The notes under the pieces were generated by a model. It searched no databases and was not told the DNA's origin. It was given only the letters and a program-made list of their open reading frames with translations. Below are positions 25,294 to 37,487 of a stretch of DNA of 64,000 nt, piece by piece. The DNA is from Onchocerca volvulus (lineage: Eukaryota > Nematoda > Chromadorea > Rhabditida > Onchocercidae). Numbering within the stretch: position 1 is the first letter of the stretch; every line of letters starts with the position of its first letter. The stretch lies in the NCBI GenBank assembly GCA_000499405.2, contig HG738139.1:10936616-11000615 (forward strand), in the 5' to 3' direction. The position numbers were made by a program, and so were the translations under genes.

Positions 25294-26812
25294 TATATTG
25301 ATCTCAGTTAATTTTTTGGATCTAAATTATTTAGTGCAACTGTATTGTTTATTGCATTTTTTTTACCGTTCTTTTTTTCTGTAGTCAACCCAATATTTCC
25401 ATCACTCCTTTGGCTTATGTCTCTTTTTGTTTTGCCTCAGATGCTCAATGTCGATATTCTCCGTTACAGTTTTTAATTTTACTGGTAGAACTTAGACCTA
25501 TGATATTGCCTGCCATTATTTCAGGATTTACTATTTTCTGTTTTTATTAGAACTTAATATTTCTAGCATAAGGAATTAATTTTTGAAAGTGTTAGATTTT
25601 TCATCTGTGAATCATGAAAATATGTGTGAATTATTTTTCAAATTTTGATTTAAATCAAATAGTTTGATGAAAAATCAAGTACGTTTCTATACTTATGAGA
25701 AATTTCATTTGCTGTCTCTGAAAACAATTAAGAGCTTATCATCTTTGAAAAGAGTTATATTATATTATGATTATGATATTATATTATACACTGTCTTGTG
25801 CGATGCTTTTAAATCGATCTCCATATATTATGCTATCTAGATGTTTGGTTTATTTATGCATTTTTTTTTTTTTTTTTTTTTTTAGTAGGAATTTCATACA
25901 ATTTTTTTTTTTTTTTTAAATTTAAGAATACGTTGTGCCTCATTTACAAACATACTTCAGCAAATTCTTTTGCAACAATTTGTCGTGCGTTATGATTTTT
26001 TCGTAAGAAAATAATCCTTTATTTACTTATCGTTGAAGATACTGCACATAAATTTTAATTCAAAGAAATAATTCTGCTATAATTTATTGTAAATGACATA
26101 ATATTCGTTTAGGAGCTTTACCGCATTTTTGTAAGGATGTATCAATAATGGAAGTTAAAATACTGGAATATAAACGTGTCACGTGCGAAATAAAGATGAT
26201 ATGTACTGAAGATTTAAAAAAACCTGAGTAATAATATTTTCAACGTCAGTTGGTTTATATGAAATAGTATTCATGTAACTGTCACATTCTAACTATTTCC
26301 ATTTATGTGTTTTGGAAACTTTTATGTAATTTTCCTATTTTTAAAATAGTCTTTTTCTCCACTTTTTTTTTCGATTATTGAGATTTGCAAATTAATGTAA
26401 GGATTCTTATCTGGAAGAAAGTTTACCAATTACTATTAATTACTTTGTGAATGTTTTTGCATATCCATAAGTATACATTGAGAACATTCCCTCTTTTTAT
26501 ATCTCTCTTGATAAAAGATATAGATTCTTGTGTTTCAGAAAATCTTCCGCTTGTAGTTTTATTTGGCTATTTATGGCTGTTTGTGGTATTTTCTTAGGTC
26601 TTGGATCATAAATTGTATCCATGGGATAATTCTTTTCTCTTGATTACCGGAAATACTTTTTATCAGCATTATATCTTGCATTTGTCATATTTAAATTACA
26701 AGAAATCATTTTATTACCTTCCCTATAAAAAGAAAGAAATGAAATATAGGAATTTGAAAATTTGGATAGATCATATTAATGATATACGTTTTTTTTAATC
26801 AGTTCTCCTTTA
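25294..26812. other. NSE4-ANKZF1 intergenic region
   Basis: No supported gene. It contains two long T tracts at about 25861-25883 and 25902-25917. An open frame at 26601-26798 starts with a non-ATG codon, has biased Tyr/Lys/Ile composition and no recognisable domain, so it is not called. Confidence 0.6.
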
Positions 26813-26813
26813 G
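26805..26813 (+). promoter_or_regulatory. Probable trans-splice acceptor of ANKZF1
   Basis: TTCTCCTTTAG ends at 26813, 14 nt before the start codon at 26828. The protein model needs no upstream exon, so a spliced-leader acceptor is the simplest reading. Confidence 0.4.
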
Positions 26814-26827
26814 ATCTCAATTAGGTA

Positions 26828-29800
26828 ATGATGATGTCTAGAACATCCAAGATCTCTTATTCAATCAACGATTCACATTGGTCTGAGGCTATGGTGGAAC
26901 CGTATAATTTTATCAAGGTTACAGAAACGATCCGACCAATAGAATCTTGTTTTAATAGACAGGAATCTGGTAAGTTATCTTAAATATTTAGATGTTTGAC
27001 AAATGCTTAAATTGGAGAGAAATTCCTGGTTTTCGAATCGAATTCATTGGAAAGTGATAGTGAGAAATCTAAATTAGAAAGTGATTATTTAAATACACGT
27101 AAATTGCTTCTCTTAACTTCATTACTTATAAGTTGTTATTTCATCTAGGTTATTTGCTGTTTATATCTGTTTAAGTTGTGATATTTTTAGTAATTTTACT
27201 AAATTACATTGTCACTTTTATTACTGTTTCATTTATTTTCTAGCTTTATTTGCATCATTTTTTGCATTAGTTATATATATATATATATATTTGTTCTCTC
27301 AAGTATTTCATGCTTTAAAAGAAAAAAAAATACGACTAATAGTTTTTGAATGACAATTTTGCAGGTTTTATGTGTACAGTTTGTAAAATACTTATTGAAG
27401 AGGATCGTTCTGACTTAATAGCACATTATAAATCTGACTGGCATCGGCATAACCTTCATCGGGTCTTAAAAGGGCGACCACTGCTTACCGAGGATGAATT
27501 TGAGCAAGCGATATTCGAAAATAGTTGGTTATCAAAAATTTATTAAAGATATAATTCAGGATAGATGCAGTTAAATAATATTTGTTACTTCAGTTCAGAA
27601 AAATTGGTTTAGGCTTAAGTAATTGTTGTGAATTCTTGTGTTAGCCTTCACATAGAATGAAATTTAATTGTTTTCTAAATAGTTACTTGAAACTTTTTTA
27701 CCAATTGAATGGTAATGCTTTTTTTTCTGCCGATTTGATAGAAAAAAAAAAGAGCGAGTTTGTTATTGCAGATCAACTCAGTTCATCAGGTACTGAAAGT
27801 GATGATGAGATAATGCCATTTACTGGTGGAACTCATGCTTATTTCATAAGAGACGGAACGGTATATTCCATATACCGATGTATTTTATTTAGGAATGAGA
27901 TTATATCTCGAAATTTATTCCAGCGTCCATTGGACTGTGCTATTTTACTGCTTTCTGCTGGCCATTTCTGTGGTGGAATTTTCAAGAAGTAAGTATTCGT
28001 CCGAATGATGAAAAATAATTTGATAGGTAGTGTATTCCAAATGTTAAATCAAATTTTATAGATCACAAATTGCAAGCAATAGAGGAATGATTTCGATGTA
28101 CACTAGCTATGTTTATGTTTCTTATAATATACCTATATTATACGAGATATCAAACATCAAAAAAATTAATTTGTAATGCAAAAGCATATTTCCCGGTTTC
28201 AATGAATTGAACTTTACTATCTTAGATTTAAGTATCAAGTTATGAGATTTACGAGAATTTTCGTTTGAATTGATTCGCTATTTTACTTTAGTCATAAACT
28301 GGTTATACACAAAAGTTTTCATCGTTATGTTATTCGAGCGAAACAGGGAACAGCACAATCAGCATCCGATGCGCGTGGATCTGCGGCGAAAAGTGCTGGT
28401 GCCTCTGTGAGAAGGTTGAAATTTTCTAAAAAATCTTAGGAAACTAATCACCATATCATAGCTAATTAACGATCAATGAAAACTTTGAAACAAGTATCTG
28501 CTGCGCAGTTATGTTGTACACTGGAATAATATAAAAAACAGCTTTAGCTTAGACTCTCTTATACCCTTTTTGAAGAAAAATGTTCAATTATAAATCTAAC
28601 ATCTGAATTCGCTGCCCGTTAATATACAATTTCAATGGATCGGCAATATATTAATTGCTGTAATCAGTTACTAAATATATAATCTGATATAACAATTTAA
28701 TATTCTTTTTAATAAATATCATCAGAATTTACTTCAGGAAGAAAAATTTTGGAGTTTTGTAAACTAGACTCCAATAACTTTTCATTCATTTTAGCTTGGT
28801 CGTTTTTTTTTTTTATATAATGCGATATTTTAAACCATATTAGTTATTGAATTATATAGTTAACTAAAAGGGTAGTATGTAATAAACTGCTCTTTTATGA
28901 AAACAGCATTAATTCACTCATTATAACATAATGCCAACCTTCCAACTATTTAGTTTAATCCATTTACATGATAAAGTCATGTGAACCATGAAAGTTTCAC
29001 GTTTCTTATACCAAATGTTTAATTTTAAATTCTTTGAATTTTGCGACAACGTCGTCTTTCTTTTAAGGTATAACGAAAAAGCTTTGAAGGATGAAATTCA
29101 ATGTTTATTAGCAAGTTGGTCGGAGTTATTGGACCAAAGTCCATTAATATTTCTGCGTTGTCCAATGTCGCTAAGGCAATATATTTCTTTTTTTCTTTTC
29201 CTTCAAAATTGTTTTTAAAAAAAAAAAAAGCAAATATTATTAGAGTTATGTAAATCTCATGTAGAGTATAATGAATTTTTTTTTTACTGACCTTTCTTTT
29301 TTGCCATATTCTTAGTCTAGCTGGTCACGGGAATGACAATGGTTTTATAATTGAATTTGTTCAATACATATAGCAATTTGGGAATGCTATCGTTGTATTA
29401 TTAGTGATAGTCGGATAGCATATTTAATGTGTTAATTTCGAAATATATTTAAATGTTCAGAATTCTAAATTACATACCAGTCTAACTGGCGAACTAGCGA
29501 CATGTACTGACTCCCTAATAAGGTCACATATAAATTGCATAGGTGATGATTTACTGTTAAAGGCCGAGCCGTCAATTAGTAATCAAGATGGAAAAAATGG
29601 TTAGGATTAGGGTTAAAACATCAATGAATCCAAAAAAAAAAGAAAAAAAGTATCCGATATATGGAGCAATTTAGATGTGCTGTCTTTTCTTTATTAATAA
29701 TATTTAAATAGAATTTAATGTTCCTATCGCCTTTTAAATTCAATTTACATTAATTATTTGGGAATCCACATTCTTTAATAAAGAGACTTATGCAAAAATC

Positions 29801-32151
29801 TATATAAGTGCAAGTGTAAAAAGTTTGATTTTAATTAAGGAAATTTAATGAAGTTAAAAATTCATGAAAATACATTTTTTTTTCCATATTGCAGGCATAT
29901 CTTTTTTGAACAAACGAAAAATTTCAAATTAGAGAAAGGCGATGAACGTCTGAGAACAATACCATTCGAAACATATCGTCCAACGGTGGACGAACTGCAA
30001 CGAACATGGTTAAGATTGAGTATGTTTCTTGGTTTCTATTTCTCCCATTTTTTCCTTTTTTTTTTTGTTCTTTAATTTACCAGTTGTTATAGCATAGGTT
30101 TGGAAAATTATATATTTGGCTTCTAGAATCTAATGCGATATATGAGATCTTTAAACTATAGATTTCTTTTTCTGGTACATTTTGTAATATTTGTTTATTC
30201 AGAATTGTTCATAATATTAAAATCTTTTCATTGTTCTATGTTCGATCAGCACTGAATGATAACCATTTGTGACATTAACCCTCGCATCAACAAAAATTCT
30301 TTTATATTGATAATGATATTAGTTGAAATCTTTGAATTTTTTTTCCGTAATATTACAGTGAAATTACATTTATAGAAATCGTTCGTTCTCATGGATCATT
30401 GGCTGATTTCAATGAACAGCAAGAAAGGCTTACAAAGTTACGCAAAAAACAGAGACGATTGTTTCGACGCAAAATATCAGGAGAAAAATATCCATCCAGT
30501 GAATCTTCTCTGGAATCAGATAATAATGACAACATCATTGATGAAATAAAGCAGCAACAACCTGAAGCATTGGTGAATATACCAAATGTAAATTTTTAGT
30601 TCCATTCATTTGTGTTTACAGTAATCAGAAGCTATTTTTCTAAAAAATTAGGGAATAATGTGGCAAAAATTTCCAAAATTCAGTCGGGATTCTGCGAAGT
30701 GCTACGAATTCTGCGAAGCAACAAGTACCGATGGATTTTTTGGTCGACCTTTGGTGGAACTGATTTCGCTTAGAGATATTGTCGCTTGTATTTCAGGAAG
30801 AAAAAGATTTGGAACAGCAAGAAATAATGGTGAATTTTTTGAATAAGGTAAATGCTCAAGCTTTATATTCTTGTATACGCTTGAATTCGATTTCCAAATT
30901 ACATCAGTTGTTGGAAAGCGGTAAAGAAAGGAAGGAAGATCTCCTGAAATATATCCGAGAAATGAGGTTTCCACCAGCATCTTCAACTTTTCTACATATT
31001 GTGGCAAGAAGAGGTACAGTGGAAATTCTGGAAGTACGTATTCATATATTATTTTGGATTTTTGATAAAGATTTTTATGAATTGAAAAATAACTAATGTG
31101 ACCAAGATATTTCATGGATTTCGTCTCTTTATATGAGGTAACGTAATTATGAGTATAATTTTCAGGAATTGTTATTGTTAGGATGTGATCCGGCAGTGAA
31201 AGATGATGAAGGAAAGGTTCCTTATCAGGTATTTTTCACCACTTTATTTAGGATATTTTACTAATATGTCTATTGAAATATTCTGGGAAACAAGATTTAT
31301 CCTTAATTTTGAAGCTTATCATGTTAGGTCGCACAAAATCGAACAGTTCGTCAGGCGTTTAGCAAATTCCGTTTCGAACATCCTGATGCATTTAACTGGA
31401 ATGTTAGTCAAATACCAGAGCTGGCGGTAATGAGTGAAGAACAATTAAGAAAAGAAGCGGAGAAGAAACGAATCCAACGGGAAAAGAAGAAAGAACGATT
31501 GAAAGCTAAAAAAATTGCTCAACATCAAGAAAGGATAGAACAAGTAATTTGCATTTATTTTTTCAGTGGCAATTCTTTTTTTTTTCTCCCAAAATTAACG
31601 AAATGTTCATATACTAAAAATTCTAGAGCAGCAATTGGGCAATTTTTTGTTTCAGGAACAGCGTCAAAAATATTTATCACTTTCCGATCAAGAAAAAAGA
31701 GCCCTTGCTGCAGAACGCCGGCTTGCAGTTTCTTTGCAGCGACGTTGTCAGATTGTTGAGAATGATGGTAATCGTTGTTTCAAGGTCAGTTGGTATTGAT
31801 AATTTTGAATTCAATCAGCTAAAAATGAATAATTGCGACTTCAATTTAAAGATTTATGCGATTAAATGAATTGAGTTCTAGATTTATGTTTAAAATTGGG
31901 ATATTTGACCGGTTCAGTATTATTAATCTTATCATTTTGTAATATATAATTACAGTTATCATTAATTTACTTTCTCTTTTTCTAGTGATTGACATTTATA
32001 ATTACCATTATTAATATCTTTTTCACCCATTTCTTTATTTCAGTGTGGTGCAGTTCTGCCTATCACGCATTTTGAATATTGTGATAATCATTTCTGTTCA
32101 CTTACATGCTTGCAACAGCATCGACAGGAACATTCGCCTCAGCTCATATAA
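26828..32151 (+). CDS. ankzf1: ANKZF1/Vms1-type peptidyl-tRNA hydrolase of ribosome quality control
   Basis: Twelve exons: 26828-26969, 27365-27523, 27742-27988, 28292-28414, 29068-29175, 29895-30019, 30376-30587, 30797-31033, 31166-31228, 31328-31543, 31656-31784, 32044-32151, giving 622 residues (human about 726). Order of domains: C2H2 finger (C51-x2-C54-x13-H68-x5-H74); VLRF1 release-factor-like domain with the catalytic-type GTAQ (Gln205) in [15 protein letters not shown] and the following [11 protein letters not shown]; ankyrin repeats in exons 8-10; a Lys/Glu-rich coiled coil; a p97/VCP-interacting motif [11 protein letters not shown] (about 557-567); and a C-terminal Cys/His finger (RCFKCGAVLP...C...[10 protein letters not shown]). 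The family releases stalled nascent chains from 60S subunits and recruits p97/Cdc48. The exon 5 donor is apparently GC (AG|GCAATA). The exon 7/8 intron is open in one frame, so a small extra exon near 30658-30790 cannot be excluded. Confidence 0.95.
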
Positions 32152-33456
32152 TCATAGTGCAATAATTTACTTTTGTCATTTAATGTTCACTTTATTCTAA
32201 GTTATTTTGATAAATTTTATCTAAATGCTCCGAGAAATTCTATTTTGCCGATGTTCAAGCGCAAGAAATATATATTATATCAATAATATTATTATAAAAT
32301 GCATAATAATTTTTATATAATAATACTATTTCAGTATAATAATGAAAGGAAATCGGAAATTTTAATTGCAGTTCTAATTAAGATTTTCAATTTCTGTTCA
32401 TAATTGATGATTTCTTTCTGGAAGAGCTAAATTTGCTTGGGAAATTAAGAATTCATGCAATCAAGGTTACAAATCTCTATCAAACTGTAAACAGTAATAG
32501 TTGATATTTGCATTTTCATGTAGCATACATTTCTTTTTAGTAAATGATAAAAGCGAAAGATGATATATTTAAACAGAAGTTTAATTAACCAGTTATTTTT
32601 AAAACCGTTAAGCGATTAATAACTTCCGCATAATTTTTGTGACATATGAATCATTTTCTGCTGTTTTATTGTGTACCTTGGATTAAAACTGTTAGTATAA
32701 CAGTTTACTGTTGATATATTCGTTTGATTCGTATGAGGTTATGAAAAAGTTTTTTGAATGCGTTATATTTTTAATAATTTCGACATTCATTTTCAAATCT
32801 ATCAATTAAAAGTACTGTTGATTCAGCATATTTTGTTTATCCAGTTGTTCTTGCTCGAAAATTTAAGATTTATAAGCATTGGTCATGCTTTCTTTTGTTC
32901 ATTTCAGGATTCTTTCTTTTTTGCACGGGTGTAACACACTTTAGGTTGGCGTTATCATTGACTGCTGAAGTGAGTTTTTTTTTCTTTTTTTTTTCGTAAT
33001 CTGATTGTTTTCCATATCATGCAATGTAACTTACTAAGCAGAACATTCGAAATATTTGAATATTTTGCATTTGTTTAAATTAAATGGATGGAGCAGTCTT
33101 GTCCTTCTTTTAAGATTCAAGCAAAATAGTTAAATTTTTTATTTCCAAGCCATGCTGTTATCTCATTTCACAAAACGGTTAAAGAGAATGCTAGTTCCTT
33201 AAATCAAAATATTTAGCAAAAGTAGATTTGCTTTCAGCAACATCCCAAATATCAGAATTCTAACAGTCATTGATTTTGAAGCAGCGCAACATAATCGCAA
33301 CAATTTGTCCATTTTAGTATAAAAATGTAAGTATTGGCTGTATTGAATTTGAAAAAGAATATATATATATTTATCTTGCGCAATTTCGCAAATTTTTAAT
33401 ATCCTTTTTTCTTTCTTCCGCAACTGTTGTTAGTAGCGTATTGTTTATGCAGGCAG
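32152..33456. other. ANKZF1-IDI spacer including a candidate 5' exon of IDI
   Basis: Mostly AT-rich non-coding DNA. One short segment, 32908-32969, is flanked by ATTTCAG and GAA|GTGAGT. It is open in a frame reading ...CTGVTHFRLALSLTAE that would join the first certain IDI exon in phase at 33457. It lacks an ATG, so an additional start exon would be required. Confidence 0.35.
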
Positions 33457-35318
33457 AAGGAGGATAATTTATTCAAACCATCAGTATTAAATGTGCAGAG
33501 TAATTATTTGGATGAACAGTGTATCACTGTTGATGAGAATGATAATCCTTTGCGCCCTGAATCCAAAAGATTTTGTCATTCGGCTGAAACCTGTAAGTTA
33601 TTTTCGCGAATAATTGTATTTTTTCTTTGTGGGTAAATTCTGAAAGGAGTTTGTATTTTTTGAAATTCTGTTTGTTGAGTATGTATAGGATATCTCTTGA
33701 GAAAATCCAATATTTTAAACATTAATTTCTCAGTGAAATTACTTATGACATTACCGTAAGTAAGTCTTCTTTGCTTGAAATTTTGATTCAAATAATCTTA
33801 CTATTCCCTTTAATCCAGATATTGGTTGGGCTGTCTTTGGTTCGGATTATTTGATCTCTGCTAATTAATACGAGCTCATAACTTCTCAACTTCATTAAAA
33901 TTCGGAAGATATGTGTTACTGTGTTTTAACGCTAACAGTTTTTTTATTGAGTCGGGCTGTGGAAAAAAATAGGAATTAAGGTCAGCAGATTATATTTATA
34001 ATCTTTATAAAGGAAATTATTAAAATTAGACTTTATAAAGATTTTATTAGACCTACAAAATTGGAATTCTAGAATTAGAATTATGCTTACTTTATAAAGA
34101 CTTAAGACTTTATTAGACTTTGTAAATTAAAAATTAAGATGAAGTTATTAAAATTAAATTAAATCGAATTAAACTTAAATTAAGAAATTAGATTATTGAA
34201 AATTTATAAATAGAACTAGTAACCGAATTGATATTATTTCATAAATTGTTTCGCATAGTTTCATTTTTTCTTTTTCAGTAACTCTGCACCGTGCATTTAG
34301 CGTTTTTCTGTTTACGAAAAATCGCGAAATGATTGTGCAGAAGCGAGCTGCTCAAAAAATGACGTTTCCGTCGGTATGGACAAATGCATGTTGTAGTCAT
34401 CCATTGTGGAATGAACATGAAATGTGTACTGATAATAATAATATTGGAATTCGACGAGCTGCCAAAAGAAAATTATGTCATGAATTAGGCATTGATTCTG
34501 ATTATGTTGATATTGACCAAATGAAGGTCGGAAAATTTAGAAATTGGTTTTTTCAATGAGTTTTAGCGGGTCTTTGGAATTTGATATTGTCATGTTAGTG
34601 ATTGAGAAAAGTTTGCTATAAACATATAGCGGAATCCTAATTTATTAAAGCGATATATCATTTATAACTCTGATTTGACTTTAAATTTTCTAGGCAAAGA
34701 ATTACCTGGTATTTTGTGAGACTTAATAGTAGAATTCTCTTATTTCAGATTATAGGCCGTTTTTTGTATAAAGCCATGTCTGATGAGAACTGGGGCGAAT
34801 ATGAAATTGATTATGTCATTGTTATACGTGATTTTGATCCCAGACAGATTGATCTAAATCTGGAAGAAGTTGAAGCAATAGCTTTCATTTCATCAATGGA
34901 AGAGTTGAATGAAATTTTGAAAAGTGCAGTTTTTATATCTTCTTGAACTTATACAATAATTATTCAAAAGCAGTTTACTTTCTGCTTGCGCTAAATTTTA
35001 TTGTGCATTCGATACCCACTGGTGCAGATGATTTTATCATTTTTGTTCTTTTCAGTTAATGATCTTTCCAAGGTTTTCTGTTCTTACTTAATGTACTTTA
35101 TTCCAGATAATGAAGTTTCATTCTCTGGATAGTTTAATTTGTTCATCCGGAAAAAAATTCTTTTTTTTTTTTCAAGACAATTCATTCCAGATACTGAGGA
35201 AAAATTTTCTCCGTGGTTTCATTTATTCGTTGAAGAAAATTTTTTGCAAGATTGGTGGCGGGATCTGGATCGTTTGGATGAACTAAGCGATTCTCAAACG
35301 ATATATCACCTGAACTGA
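33457..35318 (+). CDS. idi-1: Isopentenyl-diphosphate delta-isomerase, type I (5' end unresolved)
   Basis: Certain exons: 33457-33592, 34279-34526, 34749-34923, 35191-35318 (228 residues, close to human IDI1 at about 227), with a possible extra 5' exon at 32908-32969. It interconverts isopentenyl and dimethylallyl diphosphate, the prenyl donors for dolichol, ubiquinone side chains and protein prenylation. Nudix-fold hallmarks are visible: CITVDENDNPL, LHRAFSVFLF, the active-site cysteine in FPSVWTNACCSHPL, the metal and Nudix region RRAAKRKLCHELGI, and the catalytic glutamate block WGEYEIDYV. The C terminus SPWFHLFVEENFLQDWW matches the family's TPWFKIIAATFLFKWW. The start is unclear because no in-frame ATG precedes the conserved region in the first exon. 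Confidence 0.92.
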
Positions 35319-35494
35319 CTTTTGCATCATCTGTAGTTGTCTACAGGATTTTCAGCAGATGCAGTATTCATAGTGATAAAATCTTTAATATATATCACAA
35401 TAATGATGATAGAACTTTGCAAGAAATGCGCGAAAAATATCGTAAATGTCTTCAATTTTACTAATAATATTTTAAAGACTATTGCTTCTTTGAA

Positions 35495-35500
35495 AATAAA
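35495..35500 (+). terminator. AATAAA polyadenylation signal of IDI
   Basis: A canonical hexamer 177 nt downstream of the IDI stop, followed by more A-rich sequence. Assigned by motif and position. Confidence 0.4.
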
Positions 35501-35983
35501 AAAATAAAAAGTTCAAGGATTGACACTTTGTTATTATCAACGTTCAGAAGCACGAAAAATTTTTTCTTGAAAAATTTTTGCAGCTATTCATTTATCGGTG
35601 ATCTCTCTGTTCTTATTTGTTTACTTGTTTATTTACTTGCATATTTTTTATTCATTTACATTTTTATGATTTCCTTCTTACCTTCTATACAGTAGATCAT
35701 TTTTCCTGAACAATAATTTCCATTACTACGAGACATTCCTGGATTATGTTAAGGATTAAAAATAGGAAGAAAAAATATATGTTTCGAATTTCGTATTCTT
35801 AGAATTTATAATTTCGGGACAATATAGTATTAATATTAGTTTGAAGGAAAGATAAATTAAGTTAGACAAAAATTATTAATTATCTGTTTAGTCAGATCTA
35901 TACATTTTTGACTGTGGATCTTTACATAAACTTCGCTTGCAATCATTTGAATTTAATCATATTTCGAAGTGATCTTGGAAGTG
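35501..35983. other. IDI-SPCS3 spacer
   Basis: The IDI stop and SPCS3 start are 665 bp apart on the same strand. There is no coding content. A weak acceptor-like ATTTCGAAG ends at 35969, close to the SPCS3 ATG. Confidence 0.45.
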
Positions 35984-37487
35984 ATGCATACGGTTTGGGC
36001 ACGTGCTAATGCAATATTTGCATTCATGCTTTCTGTCTTATCAGCGTTAACATTTTGTGTTTTCTTATCCACTGTCTGGTTACCAAATTCGGCACCAGTT
36101 ACTTTATCGGCAAATAATATCCGAGTGTAAGTTTCTTACTGCTGGTTTCTTTTTTGTTGATCTTGAATGCTTCAATTTAGAACTAAAGCTGATTAAATAG
36201 CTAAAATATATTTAGATTAGATTTGTCCTCATATCAAGCAAAGAAGTTTCTTTCATCGAAAATGTTATGCTTTATTTCATTTATGGATATTCGTACTACA
36301 CACATTGACTTGATTTTGATTTCAGTGCCCATAAATAGGAACCTATAGATCTTCTTAATGAATTTGAGAAATTAAAAATTAGTTGCATTTTAATTTTCAC
36401 AAAGAAATTGCGAATTTTTAAAAATACTGGAATGGATTTCAGAAAGAGTTTCGTAGATTATGCATCGGAAGGTTCACGAAGTGATGTAGTGATGGCAGAG
36501 TTGAACATAAAAGTTGATGTCGCTCCGATATTTAATTGGAATGTTAAAGAGATCTTTTTATTCTTGGTGGCAGAATATAGTACACCAAAAGCGCCTTTGA
36601 ATCAGGTTTTTTTTCATCCCCATAAAGCCGTTTCATGTAGCATTCTGAATTTGAAGGAAAAAAAAGCTTTTTTACAATAAAGCTATCCCTACTTTGATCG
36701 TTTAAGTATGGGGAAATATATAAGGGAAAATAATGGTGTAGGTATGATATAAGTTCGAGAAAGGTCGAGTAAGTAAGACTGGTAAATTTGACTGAAATTT
36801 GACTTATTTTGAATTGGGAAAAGCTTATTTGATGGGACAGAGAAAGTAAGAAAGACAAAAGATAAAAATAAAATTCTCGGATTTACAGCGGTATTTAAGC
36901 ATTCTGATTTCACCGTGTTGTAGATTTGCAGTTCTCTATTTATGTTAGTCTCATGCAATAAAACTATACCAAAGGTGAAAATGCAAATAGAAAGAAGTTG
37001 CTAATTCTTTTTTTAAATTAGATCTTGTAAAAATGCAGTTCAAGGAAGCACATACCATTATGATATTTGAGAGAAAAGAATGTGTAAAGTTGAGGCCATA
37101 AACGCCTGTTGTAAAACAGAAAAATGCTAAATGTTGCTATAAAATTGAGAAAAAAATAAAGTATAATTTTAAGATAAGATATAATTTATTTAAATAGTTT
37201 CTAGCATAGCCACATTACTATAAATTTTCCTATTTGCAGTCATACAATTACAGATAGTACTGTGGGATAAAGTCGTGAGACGTGGTGAGTGGTATACGAT
37301 ACATGAGGAAAGTATTACACCAAAATACTACTTTATGGATGATGGCACGAATTTATTGAATCACAAGAATGTGACGCTTGTAATGAGATGGAATGTGGTA
37401 CCGAATGCAGGTTATTTAGCAATGGCACAAGGTGAAGGACAATATCGGATCGAATTTCCTTCCAGTTATTACAGCGGTCGATTTTAG
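35984..37487 (+). CDS. spcs3: Signal peptidase complex subunit 3 (22/23 kDa)
   Basis: Three exons: 35984-36126, 36443-36605, 37254-37487, giving 179 residues (human SPCS3 is 180). The N terminus (HTVWARANAIFAFMLSVLSA) is the family's single signal-anchor membrane segment, followed by a lumenal domain. Diagnostic blocks are FNWNVKEIFLFLVAEYST, ALNQ-like PLNQIVLWDKVV, YFMDDGTNLLNHKNVTL and WNVVPNAGYL. The protein is the essential glycosylated partner of the SEC11 catalytic subunit in cleaving signal peptides in the ER. The NHKNVT sequence contains an N-V-T sequon at the position of the conserved glycosylation site. The start ATG fits the family length exactly. Confidence 0.96.

Noticed and set aside
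26601..26798. 65-codon ORF before ANKZF1
   Set aside because: Begins with a non-ATG codon, is Tyr/Lys-rich, and shows no domain; probably chance in AT-rich spacer.
30658..30846. Open frames on both strands within the ANKZF1 exon 7-8 interval
   Set aside because: Reads through in one frame from a possible acceptor, but no matching ANKZF1 block was recognised and the intron boundaries without it are in phase. Kept only as a possible small alternative exon.
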